A stretch of DNA of 64,000 nucleotides from SIG622 sp045652245. GTDB lineage: Bacteria; Bacillota; Clostridia; Oscillospirales; CAG-382. Under the pieces are notes generated by a model. It saw nothing but the letters and a program-made list of their open reading frames with translations. It had not been told where the DNA came from and did not search any database. The translations under genes were made by a program, and so were the position numbers. Of the stretch, positions 42,670-50,712 are shown piece after piece (within the stretch, counting starts at the first letter, position 1; each line of letters opens with the position of its first letter). The stretch covers positions 28,443 to 92,442 of the forward strand of contig JAZRTY010000022.1 in NCBI GenBank assembly GCA_045652245.1, in the 5' to 3' direction.

Positions 42670-45585
42670 ATGAAAAAAAGAACAGAATTCACACTGAAAG
42701 CTATATTTTGTGTAGCTTTGATGCTGATTTGTGCTGTTTTTGTGTTGTCCTGCAGAGAAGAAAATATCGGAACCGAAAGCCTTTTTGAAGATAACCGGAC
42801 AGGTCCTTTTGTCGCCTTTGTAAGTAAGGGAGAGGGAGCAGAGCTTAAAATATATACCGAAAAGGACGGGGAATACATAACATCTCTTCCGAACGACATC
42901 TCGAAAATGGAAATTGAAAACCGTGAAAAATACGGTGAAAATTTCCAGTTTGGTTACCTGATTCCGACGGATGGGTGGTCGGATACTCCTGTTTACTACG
43001 GAAAAATTGACAGCTTCAGGTGGGTGTTTTTAGCAACTGTCAAGGATTCAGGTGGTGGATATAATCCTCTTTGTCTTTCGTATGACGACGGAAAAACTTG
43101 GATTTACAAGGATACATATGACCTTCCGAGTGACCTTTTAACAGGTGCAGGATTTTTAAATGATAAGACAGGTTTTATAAGCTACCGTTACTTTGAGGAT
43201 TTCGGGCCGAAAATTTACCGTACCCTTGACGGCGGTATTACCTTTGAAAGAATTGAACTGCCGATGCCGCAGGGCTTTGATTATGAAAACCCGGTTGATG
43301 CTCCGAGAATGACTCCGCTTGTGCCGACATTTAAGGAAAATACGGTAATTTATCCTGTAGAGCTTCAGTTTAAGACAAGATTCGGTACACCTGTTGGAAG
43401 CAAAATAATAAATCTTGTGTCAAGCGACGGTGGAATGACTTTTAAATGGGAAAACGACACCGAAAGAGAAATTATTTCACTTCTTTATAAAACAAGAGGC
43501 GAGGTATTGGGTCAATACGGTGAAGAACTGAAATACGAATATTACGATGACGCAGCAGGTAAGGCTATTTATTCCTGCGAGGCTCTCCCGGGCGTAAATC
43601 TTGTGTATTTCGACACAAAGAATGAAACAAGAATATATGACTTCAAAAGTGCTGATGAGCTGATATTGTCAGCTGACTTTGAAGGGGATTTTTATAATCT
43701 TAAGGTCGGTGAAAATATAGAGGATATCGAGCCTGCTTTCAAACAATTCGAATGGGATAGGGTTAGCTTCAATACTGTATTTTCCTTCTTTACCACCTTT
43801 GAAAACCACACAATCGAGCTTCGCATAATGCCGGATGAAAGCCTTGAAATATCCGATGAAACAACAGCGATTGCAGAATTTTGCAAAAATCCGAGAGGCA
43901 AAATTTTAGAAATAAGAATAAGAAATGTGTTGTACGACAATATCGGACAAATTTTTGAGGAAGCCGAAAAGGTTTATGGACTTTTCACAGGGGAAACTCC
44001 TCTTGAATTTACAGGCGAGAGCATTACCGAATTTGGTGTAAAATACGACGAGGTAAAATCCGATACACTTCGGGATAACCACGACCTGCAAGTGCTTGTT
44101 GAAAAGTACTTCTCTGGAAGTATAGTTGATACACTTATAAATACACAAATTGACGGAAAGCCACTTTATATAACAAGGGATATTGTACCGGGTTATTTTA
44201 AGCTTTACCGTCTGTCAAGTTTTGAAAAGTGTGAATATTTGAATGCAAGTAAGAGCTACAATAATATCCAGAATGCCCTTGGAAACTATGCAGTTGACGT
44301 GGCAAGTGAGTATAACTTTGGTGACAAGGAAATCAAGAAAAATGTAAGATACAGATTTGTCCTAAATCAGCTATATGAGGTAAGATTTACCGAGTTTTCT
44401 TCGGTTTCGCAAGATTTGCATAAAGAATACATAGAAAGCAAAAAGGTTAAAAGGGTACAAGTTACATTACCAACGCCTGAGGACGACAGAGCGTGGGTAC
44501 CTGTTAGCGTTGTGGGCGCCGAAATCAGCGCTTATAGCGAGCCGTCACCGAATGGTAATTCAAGCTTTTATATAAATGCGTCGGGGAACGGCAAAGTACT
44601 TTTCACCTTTGGTAAAACCAAAAATAGATTCGAATATGATACTTTCATAGATTACCGTACCTTTGAGGTGGAAACAGTTGACGGTTCTATTATAAATGTT
44701 ACAGAGCTTGAAAAAGATATTGTTACACCGTTTTTCTCAACAGCACCCCATCCATATCCGGAAAAATATCTTCCGGGGGATAAAGAGTACAGCACAAAAG
44801 TATATTACCAAGGACTTAACAGTATAGGAATAAATGTACAGGGGAATGCAATTTCTATAACTTCGTATCTTGACGGAACAGATGCAGGTGGTACATATCG
44901 CGGAACCTACAGCTACAACAATATCACAGGTGAACTTTCTGCAAGACTGAATTTTAACTATGTAGACGGCAGTACCGGCAAGATAGGGCAGACTGACGCA
45001 GGCACTGTAAAAGGTAAGCTTGTAGAATATGGGAATTTTGTGGCATTCATATGTAGTGATAACGGAAATACAACAATTTCTGAAAGAATACCGTTGATTT
45101 TCAAAAAGAGTGGAAAGGTAATTCCCGTGCAGGAGCCGACTGGATCTCCGATTGAAATTCCCGAGGAAAATGCAAAATATCTGTTCTCAAAGAACATCTT
45201 TATGTCGCAGACACAGCTTCATTTCTTCTCACTTTATAAGGTGGATGAAGTTATGGGAGTATTTGAAGATGAGCCTTATGATTTTGCAGTTTACTGTACA
45301 ACAGGAAATGACAAGCCCTTCAGAATAGACGCAAAAATCCCGGAAGGATTCGAGTATGACACAGTTTACCCCGTAGCGTGCGATTACGGAGCAGGAAGTG
45401 GCGAAACAAGATTTGTACTTGCACTTATTGAGGGTGGCAAAACAAGTTTTGTTTCCTTTGACAATTTTGAATATGATGATAATAAAAGCTATCTTGAATT
45501 TGATTTTCGTGGAAAGCTTGAGGGACAAAATCTTGAGTTTTTCTATGAGACATATCTCGGAATTGTTGAAAAATACGGTAAATAA
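42670..45585 (+). CDS. Large Asp-box lipoprotein of unknown function
   Basis: A 971-residue exported protein. The N-terminus is a lipoprotein signal with lipobox VLSC at Cys28. Residues about 130-270 carry Asp-box motifs (YDDGKTWIYKD, LDGGITFERI, SDGGMTFKW), which suggests a sialidase-like beta-propeller or a fragment of one. The middle and C-terminal ~650 residues match nothing I recognise. The late region includes a TSYLDGTDAGGTYRGTYS strand-rich segment and ends LGIVEKYGK. A GGAG site precedes the ATG. It is coupled to the small membrane protein upstream. It could bind or process a surface glycan, but no catalytic residues can be named. Confidence 0.72.
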   Translation: MKKRTEFTLKAIFCVALMLICAVFVLSCREENIGTESLFEDNRTGPFVAFVSKGEGAELKIYTEKDGEYITSLPNDISKMEIENREKYGENFQFGYLIPTDGWSDTPVYYGKIDSFRWVFLATVKDSGGGYNPLCLSYDDGKTWIYKDTYDLPSDLLTGAGFLNDKTGFISYRYFEDFGPKIYRTLDGGITFERIELPMPQGFDYENPVDAPRMTPLVPTFKENTVIYPVELQFKTRFGTPVGSKIINLVSSDGGMTFKWENDTEREIISLLYKTRGEVLGQYGEELKYEYYDDAAGKAIYSCEALPGVNLVYFDTKNETRIYDFKSADELILSADFEGDFYNLKVGENIEDIEPAFKQFEWDRVSFNTVFSFFTTFENHTIELRIMPDESLEISDETTAIAEFCKNPRGKILEIRIRNVLYDNIGQIFEEAEKVYGLFTGETPLEFTGESITEFGVKYDEVKSDTLRDNHDLQVLVEKYFSGSIVDTLINTQIDGKPLYITRDIVPGYFKLYRLSSFEKCEYLNASKSYNNIQNALGNYAVDVASEYNFGDKEIKKNVRYRFVLNQLYEVRFTEFSSVSQDLHKEYIESKKVKRVQVTLPTPEDDRAWVPVSVVGAEISAYSEPSPNGNSSFYINASGNGKVLFTFGKTKNRFEYDTFIDYRTFEVETVDGSIINVTELEKDIVTPFFSTAPHPYPEKYLPGDKEYSTKVYYQGLNSIGINVQGNAISITSYLDGTDAGGTYRGTYSYNNITGELSARLNFNYVDGSTGKIGQTDAGTVKGKLVEYGNFVAFICSDNGNTTISERIPLIFKKSGKVIPVQEPTGSPIEIPEENAKYLFSKNIFMSQTQLHFFSLYKVDEVMGVFEDEPYDFAVYCTTGNDKPFRIDAKIPEGFEYDTVYPVACDYGAGSGETRFVLALIEGGKTSFVSFDNFEYDDNKSYLEFDFRGKLEGQNLEFFYETYLGIVEKYGK

Positions 45586-45590
45586 AACAA

Positions 45591-45626
45591 AAAATCAGTT
45601 ACGGAAAACCGTAACTGATTTTTTTA
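45591..45626. terminator. Bidirectional terminator
   Basis: AAAATCAGTTACGG (45591-45604) pairs with CCGTAACTGATTTT (45609-45622), then more T. It separates the lipoprotein gene from the convergent OadG-like gene, with A-rich sequence on the other side. Confidence 0.85.
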
Positions 45627-45637
45627 CTTTTAATATT

Positions 45638-45772
45638 TTACTTGGAAAGCTTCTGAAGTGCATAGGTAAGAATATAAATAATTACCATTACTACGAAAAT
45701 ACCGAGCATACCCTTGCCCATATAGGGGAGAGTATCAATAAAGCCTGCAGGATCAAAATTAAAGTTTACCAT
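45638..45772 (-). CDS. OadG-like small subunit of an Na+ pumping decarboxylase
   Basis: A 44-residue open frame starting at 45772 with GGAGAG upstream and ending TAA at 45638. It has one membrane helix (about 18-40, MGKGMLGIFVVMVIIYILT) and a short positively charged end. Size, single helix and position directly after oadB fit the gamma-type anchor of sodium pump decarboxylases, which is usually longer (about 80 residues). So it is a minimal or atypical version. It is co-transcribed with oadB. Confidence 0.75.
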   Translation of the reverse strand: MVNFNFDPAGFIDTLPYMGKGMLGIFVVMVIIYILTYALQKLSK

Positions 45773-45793
45773 CGTTTGTCTCTCCTTTCAAAA

Positions 45794-46933
45794 TTAAGCT
45801 ACAAGGGGAAGAATGTACTTAAGGATAAGGCTGCCTGCTATAACAGAGGCAATCTGACCTGATACGTTAACACCGATTGAGTGCATAAGTAGGAAGTTCT
45901 GGTTGTCTGCTTCAAGACCGAGCTTATGTACAACTCTACCTGACATTGGGAAAGCAGAGATACCTGCAGCGCCTATCATCGGGTTCATCTTCTTCTTGAG
46001 GAAGAGATTGAGGAACTTTGCAAAAAGAACACCGCCTGCTGTATCAAAGATGAATGCGAAAAGTCCAAGTCCGAGAATTAAAAGTGTTGTGGGCTGGAGG
46101 AACTTTTCTGCAACCATCTGGTTTGCAATTGTAAGACCGAGGAAAATTGTAATGAGGTTTGCAAGAACCTTCTGTGCTGTTTCGGAAAGTGACTCAAGAA
46201 CACCACATTCACGAATGAGGTTACCGAACATAAGGAAGCCGATAAGAGAAACAGATTCAGGAGCGATAGTGCCTGCTACAACTGTTACTATAATCGGGAA
46301 AAGAATTCTTGTAAGTCTTGAAACACCACCGACAGAATTATCCATTCTTATCATTCTTTCCTTCTTTGTTGTAAGGAGCTTTATAACAGGAGGCTGGATA
46401 ATCGGAACGAGTGCCATATATGAGTAGGCTGCAACCATTATAGCACCTGTAATGGGGCTGTCAGAGCCGAGAAGCTTGTTTGCAACAACGATAGCAGTAG
46501 GGCCGTCTGCAGCACCGATAATACCGATGGAGGCAGCTTCCGGAATTGTAAAGAACATAGCTGCAAGACAGAAGGTAAGGAAAATACCGAATTGTGCAGC
46601 AGCTCCGAAAATCATAAGCTTGGGGTTTGAAAGAACAGGTCCGAAGTCAATCATAGCACCGATACCGATGAATAGAATGAGAGGGAATAGCTCGTTTGCA
46701 ATACCTGCGTTAAAGAGGGTTGTAATCGGGCCTTCGGCACCGATAGCACCCGAAAAGGGGATGTTTACAAGGATTGTACCAAAGCCCATAGGCAAAAGAA
46801 GTGTCGGCTCCATATTCTTCTTGATTGCCAGAAAAATGAGAAGACCGCCAACAAGCCACATAACAACCATTTGCCATGTGAGATTAGGGATATTGCTGAA
46901 TAAGTCTTGTACTGTTTGGGTAATTACATTCAT
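45794..46933 (-). CDS. oadB: Na+-translocating decarboxylase beta subunit
   Basis: A 379-residue membrane protein of the OadB/GcdB/MmdB family, with about ten hydrophobic segments. It couples decarboxylation of a biotin-bound carboxyl group to Na+ export. Signatures are MGFGTILVNIPF, FIGIGAMIDFGPVLSNP, GIIGAADGPTAIVVANKLL (conserved Asp of the Na+ site) and GAAGISAFPMSGRVVHKLG. The substrate-specific alpha subunit and biotin carrier are not in the window, so oxaloacetate, methylmalonyl-CoA and glutaconyl-CoA decarboxylase are all possible. The citrate lyase locus nearby favours oxaloacetate. AAAGGAG precedes the ATG. Confidence 0.92.
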   Translation of the reverse strand: MNVITQTVQDLFSNIPNLTWQMVVMWLVGGLLIFLAIKKNMEPTLLLPMGFGTILVNIPFSGAIGAEGPITTLFNAGIANELFPLILFIGIGAMIDFGPVLSNPKLMIFGAAAQFGIFLTFCLAAMFFTIPEAASIGIIGAADGPTAIVVANKLLGSDSPITGAIMVAAYSYMALVPIIQPPVIKLLTTKKERMIRMDNSVGGVSRLTRILFPIIVTVVAGTIAPESVSLIGFLMFGNLIRECGVLESLSETAQKVLANLITIFLGLTIANQMVAEKFLQPTTLLILGLGLFAFIFDTAGGVLFAKFLNLFLKKKMNPMIGAAGISAFPMSGRVVHKLGLEADNQNFLLMHSIGVNVSGQIASVIAGSLILKYILPLVA

Positions 46934-46969
46934 ATTTTTTACTCCTTTGCCACAAATTACTTCATTATA

Positions 46970-46998
46970 ATTTTAGCACAAAATTATTACTTTGTCAA
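46970..46998 (-). promoter_or_regulatory. Promoter of oadB overlapping a terminator stem
   Basis: On the minus strand TTGACA (46993-46998) and TAAAAT (46970-46975) are 17 bp apart. The -35 box lies inside one arm of the inverted repeat at 46984-47019. Confidence 0.75.
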
Positions 46999-47019
46999 GC
47001 GAGTTTGACAAAGTAATAA
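46984..47019 (-). terminator. 15-bp inverted repeat: terminator of the yfmF...aroK-like row and part of the oadB promoter
   Basis: TTATTACTTTGTCAA (46984-46998) pairs perfectly with TTGACAAAGTAATAA (47005-47019), loop GCGAGT. On minus the stem is followed by TTTTG. It lies 28 nt after the kinase-like gene. Confidence 0.75.
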
Positions 47020-47046
47020 GAAATTATATTTTGTTTTTTGTTCTGC

Positions 47047-47550
47047 TTAAAACGCCTTTAGCTGCAGAAGTATTGCTTCAAGATTGCTTTCGCAACTACC
47101 CCTGTTACAGTCGACAGTTATATCGGAATACTTTTGGTAGTAAGGCATTCTCTGCTCATAAATATCACGCAGACTTTCGCCTTTAGCAAATGCAATTCCT
47201 CGTGTTTTTATGTTTTTTATTCTACTCTCAACATTTTCGTAATCAAGCGCAAGAAACACAATAACTCCAATACTGTGCAGATACTCCATAGCTTCCTCTC
47301 GGAGTACTGCACTTCCACCGGTTGCAATTACAGTATTTTCCATGTTACCCAGCGACAGAATTGCATCCCTTTCAATATCAAGAAAGGTGTCCTTTCCGTC
47401 TTCCTGCACGATTTTATGTAAAAGTCTACCTGTTTTTTGCTGAATGACAAGGTCTGTATCGATAAAATTCATTCCGAGTGTTTTTGCAAGCAGTACACCA
47501 AGCGTACTTTTGCCACAGCCGGGCATTCCGATAAGTATAATGTTTTTCAA
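47047..47550 (-). CDS. Shikimate kinase-like protein with altered substrate residues
   Basis: A 167-residue P-loop kinase of the shikimate kinase family. GMPGCGKST is the Walker A loop, DTDLVIQQKTG follows as in AroK, and a lid-like region RGIAFAKGESLRDIYEQR is present. Two substrate-contact motifs differ from true AroK: FLDIE replaces F-R-x-x-E, so the shikimate-binding Arg is Leu57, and ATGGS replaces ATGGG. The genuine kinase is already present as the AroK half of the fusion at 12013-13266, where both motifs are intact. It may phosphorylate another substrate. It is last in the yfmF-yfmH-lgt-folD row, 11 nt after folD. Confidence 0.8.
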   Translation of the reverse strand: MKNIILIGMPGCGKSTLGVLLAKTLGMNFIDTDLVIQQKTGRLLHKIVQEDGKDTFLDIERDAILSLGNMENTVIATGGSAVLREEAMEYLHSIGVIVFLALDYENVESRIKNIKTRGIAFAKGESLRDIYEQRMPYYQKYSDITVDCNRGSCESNLEAILLQLKAF

Positions 47551-47561
47551 CTCTTTTTACC

Positions 47562-48428
47562 TCAATTTACTTTTCTATTTTTTTTTGCAGCATCACGTGC
47601 AGAGGTCAGAGTATTTTGAAGTAACATTGTGATAGTCATAGGACCTACACCACCCGGAACAGGAGTAATAAAGGAGGCTTTCTTTTCACACTCTTCAAAG
47701 TTTACGTCGCCTGTGAGCTTTCCGTTTTCATCTCTGTTCATACCAACGTCGATTATAACAGCACCCTCTTTTATCATATCACCACGCAAAAGATTGCTCT
47801 TTCCGACTGCGGCAACTATAATATCAGCTTCGCGTGTATGTTTTGCAAGGTCGGCTGTTCTTGAGTGACATACAGTAACTGTACAGTTTTCCTCAAGAAG
47901 TAAAAGCGCCATCGGTTTTCCGACAATATTGCTTCTTCCGATAACAACTGCATTTTTTCCGGTTGTTTCGATATTGTATCTATGTAAAAGCTCAATAATT
48001 CCGGCAGGAGTGCAGGGGAGAAATCTTTTGCAGCCAAGGGTAATCTTGCCGACATTTTCTTCGGAAAATGCGTCAACGTCCTTACCCGGAAGAATTCTTG
48101 CTACAATTCTCTTTTCGTCAAGATGAGCTGGTAGAGGCGACTGCACGAGAATACCGTGAATTTTATCGTCGGCATTAAGCTTGTCAATGAGTGCCGACAG
48201 TTCTTGCTCACTTGTGTTTTCGGGGAGTGCATATTCTTCGGAATAAAAACCAACTTGTTCGCAAGCGAGCTTTTTGTTGCGTACATATATTTTTGAAGCA
48301 GGGTCTTCACCTACGATAATTACTGCAAGTCCAGGTTTTACACCAAGGGCTGTGAGTTTTTCAGCTTCGAGCTTTATTTCTTCACGTATAAGTACGCTTG
48401 TAGCTTTTCCGTCAATAATTTGTGCCAT
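47562..48428 (-). CDS. folD: Bifunctional methylenetetrahydrofolate dehydrogenase / cyclohydrolase
   Basis: A 288-residue FolD of normal length that interconverts methylene-, methenyl- and formyl-tetrahydrofolate. Signatures are GEDPASKIYVRNKKLACEQVG (catalytic Lys), GILVQSPLPAHLDEK, VIGRSNIVGKPMALLLL and FITPVPGGVGPMTITMLL. The AAGGAG site lies inside the end of lgt, so the two are tightly coupled. The kinase-like gene follows after 11 nt. Confidence 0.96.
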   Translation of the reverse strand: MAQIIDGKATSVLIREEIKLEAEKLTALGVKPGLAVIIVGEDPASKIYVRNKKLACEQVGFYSEEYALPENTSEQELSALIDKLNADDKIHGILVQSPLPAHLDEKRIVARILPGKDVDAFSEENVGKITLGCKRFLPCTPAGIIELLHRYNIETTGKNAVVIGRSNIVGKPMALLLLEENCTVTVCHSRTADLAKHTREADIIVAAVGKSNLLRGDMIKEGAVIIDVGMNRDENGKLTGDVNFEECEKKASFITPVPGGVGPMTITMLLQNTLTSARDAAKKNRKVN

Positions 48429-48429
48429 T

Positions 48430-49407
48430 TTAATTCTCCTTGTTATTGTTATTACTTATTTCGTTTACCTGAACTTCACTTTTACAGTCCTGTGATGTGA
48501 CAACATTTTCTTCGGTATCCTTTGAAAAAACAGGAGTATATACGCTTTCCTCTTTTTGTTTTTTCTTTCGTCCGAAATATATAAGGATAAAAGCGAGTAC
48601 TGAAAAAATAAAGGTAAGAAGTGCTAAAAGTTGGGAAACTCTGATATTTGTCGCCCCTAAAAGCAGACTGTCGGCACGGAGCCCTTCGATAAAGAACCTT
48701 CCGAGTCCGTACCACGCAAGATAGCATAGCACCATCTGTCCGTCGAATTTCTTTTTGCGATAAATGAGAGTTAGCAGAATGAAGCCTGCAAGATTCCAGA
48801 CCGATTCATAAAGGAAGGTCGGGTGTACTGTAAGGTACCTTCCGTCTGTAGCCTCAGATGCTACCGTCATCCGAAGAAAGTAATTATTCTCAAAATTCGG
48901 AGTAGGTATAACCTTGCCGAGAAATTCAATTCTGTCAAGATGCCCGAAGGCTTCGCCGTTACAGAAGTTGCCCCATCTGCCAATAAACTGACCGATAAGA
49001 ACAGAGGGTGCAATTGCGTCGGCAATTTTCAGAAAGCTTATTTTTTTTACCTTCGATACAACAAAAACAGTAACAGCACCTGCAATTATCGCTCCGTATA
49101 TTGCAAGTCCACCTCGCCAGATGGCAAGAACGTCAAGAAGGCTTTTATAAGTACTGTCCGAAGTCAGAACATAATAGAGTCTTGCACCGATTATTGCAAG
49201 AGGTACTGCAAAAATTGCATAGTCAAGGACGTCATCCGAGGATATACCCTCTTTTTTTGCGTTTCTCATAGTATTAAGAATTGCAAGAATAATACCCGTA
49301 CAGATTATGAGTCCGTACCACCTGATGCCTCTGCCGAAAACGGTAAAGGCAACAGGGCTTATTTCTAAAATCTTTTCTGAAATTGCGGGAAAGGAAACGT
49401 AAGTCAT
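48430..49407 (-). CDS. lgt: Prolipoprotein diacylglyceryl transferase
   Basis: A 325-residue membrane enzyme that adds diacylglycerol to the lipobox Cys of lipoproteins. Signatures are the FGRGIRWYGLIICTGI start, RLYYVL, GGLAIYGAI, and FIGRWGNFCNGEAFGH (the Lgt signature). The C-terminal ~50 residues form a low-complexity charged tail (SEVQVNEISNNNNKEN at the end), which is longer than in many homologues. It would modify the several lipoproteins found here (ApbE, the ABC binding protein, the Asp-box lipoprotein). It follows yfmH by 18 nt. Confidence 0.95.
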   Translation of the reverse strand: MTYVSFPAISEKILEISPVAFTVFGRGIRWYGLIICTGIILAILNTMRNAKKEGISSDDVLDYAIFAVPLAIIGARLYYVLTSDSTYKSLLDVLAIWRGGLAIYGAIIAGAVTVFVVSKVKKISFLKIADAIAPSVLIGQFIGRWGNFCNGEAFGHLDRIEFLGKVIPTPNFENNYFLRMTVASEATDGRYLTVHPTFLYESVWNLAGFILLTLIYRKKKFDGQMVLCYLAWYGLGRFFIEGLRADSLLLGATNIRVSQLLALLTFIFSVLAFILIYFGRKKKQKEESVYTPVFSKDTEENVVTSQDCKSEVQVNEISNNNNKEN

Positions 49408-49425
49408 ATTTTACCCCTTTCGTTT

Positions 49426-50706
49426 TTAAGAGTCCTGTGGAAGAACAGTAGATAAAGCAAAGGAATCTTCAGAAAAAGAGCTTCCAAGTCTGCAGTTTAC
49501 ATCTTCAAGGGTAACAGATGCGATAATATCAGGTTCTGTGAATATATTACACCCATTAAAGAGAGCACCGAGGAAGGAATTTGCAATATCGTCTGTACTG
49601 TCAAAGATTTGTACGCTTCCTGCATACAATGCACGCTTTGCTCTTGTGAATTCTTCCTGCGAAATACCTGTTTCTTTGTATTTTCTGATTTCCTTTTTGA
49701 TTTCCTCGTAAACTTTTGCAGGATCCTTTGAAAGACCTGATATTTCAGAATACGAGAAGGTAGCATGTGCATCAAAGCCTGCCGAAAAGCTGCCGTTTAT
49801 CAGTCCGTCTGCGTACAGACGATTATAAAAATCACTGCCTTTGCCGAAAATAACACGAAGAATTATAGCTGTTTCGGCACTCTTTCTTGAAAGTGCCTTG
49901 CCTTCCTCAAACTGATTTTCATCTTTTATTCCGACAGCGAACATCGGCATCGAAACAGACATCTTCTCGCTTATTTCCGGGAGAGAAACACCTTTTGGCT
50001 CGTCAGGATAGATTCGTTCAACCTTCAGCTCCGGCGCTTCTTTGAGTACCTTGTCACATACCTTTTCCACTTCTTCGGGAGATATATTTCCACAAACACA
50101 AAGTGCCATATTGTGAAGATTATAAAAAACGCTGTAGGTTTTGTGGAGTGTCTCTGCCGTAATTTCAGCTATCGTTTCGCAGGTACCTGCCGTGTCGATT
50201 TTCACGGGGTGATTGTGGTAGAGAGCTGTGAGCATATTAAAGTAAAGACGCCAATTAGGGTTGTCGTCATACATTCTTATTTCCTGACCGATAATGCCCT
50301 GTTCTTTGTCAACTGTTTCCTTTGTAAAATATGGATGAGAAACAAAGTCAAGGAGTATTTCAAGATTCTGAGGTATATTTTCGGTTGCAGAAAAGAGATA
50401 AACGGTTATATCCGAGCCTGTATAGGCGTTGGCAGAAGCCCCGAATTCAGCGTATTTCTGGAAGGTATCAATTCCGTCCTCGTTTTCAAACATCTTGTGC
50501 TCAAGAAAATGTGCAATTCCGTCGGGAACTGAAATTTCCTCTCCGTCTACCTTAAATTTGTTGTCTATTGAACCGAATTTCGTTCCGAAAACTGCATAGC
50601 TTGTTCCGTGATTTTTCGGAATAACATAGAGGTCAAGACCACTTTTGTGCTTTTTGTAATAGTATTTCTCGCAAATTTGTTTGTTTTCAAATATTTCAAA
50701 GCTCAT
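49426..50706 (-). CDS. M16 peptidase-like protein (YfmH family)
   Basis: A 426-residue M16 (insulinase-like) protein. It keeps the inverted zinc motif in GIAHFLEHKMFE (H-x-x-E-H) and the downstream conserved glutamate region, so it should be the catalytic partner. The family is annotated as YmfH/YfmH, linked in some Firmicutes to EF-P 5-aminopentanol modification; a direct role is not proven. It lies 6 nt after the yfmF-like gene, as in Bacillus ymfF-ymfH. Confidence 0.88.
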   Translation of the reverse strand: MSFEIFENKQICEKYYYKKHKSGLDLYVIPKNHGTSYAVFGTKFGSIDNKFKVDGEEISVPDGIAHFLEHKMFENEDGIDTFQKYAEFGASANAYTGSDITVYLFSATENIPQNLEILLDFVSHPYFTKETVDKEQGIIGQEIRMYDDNPNWRLYFNMLTALYHNHPVKIDTAGTCETIAEITAETLHKTYSVFYNLHNMALCVCGNISPEEVEKVCDKVLKEAPELKVERIYPDEPKGVSLPEISEKMSVSMPMFAVGIKDENQFEEGKALSRKSAETAIILRVIFGKGSDFYNRLYADGLINGSFSAGFDAHATFSYSEISGLSKDPAKVYEEIKKEIRKYKETGISQEEFTRAKRALYAGSVQIFDSTDDIANSFLGALFNGCNIFTEPDIIASVTLEDVNCRLGSSFSEDSFALSTVLPQDS

Positions 50707-50712
50707 TTTCGC

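Noticed and set aside
45903..46970. Two long plus-strand open frames (about 170 codons each) opposite oadB
   Set aside because: oadB has all family motifs, a promoter and a ribosome site. The antisense frames lack these and look unnatural (Pro/Ile/Arg-rich).
47047..47550. Calling this gene aroK outright
   Set aside because: The key shikimate-contact Arg and third glycine are replaced, and a complete shikimate kinase is already present in the aro operon.
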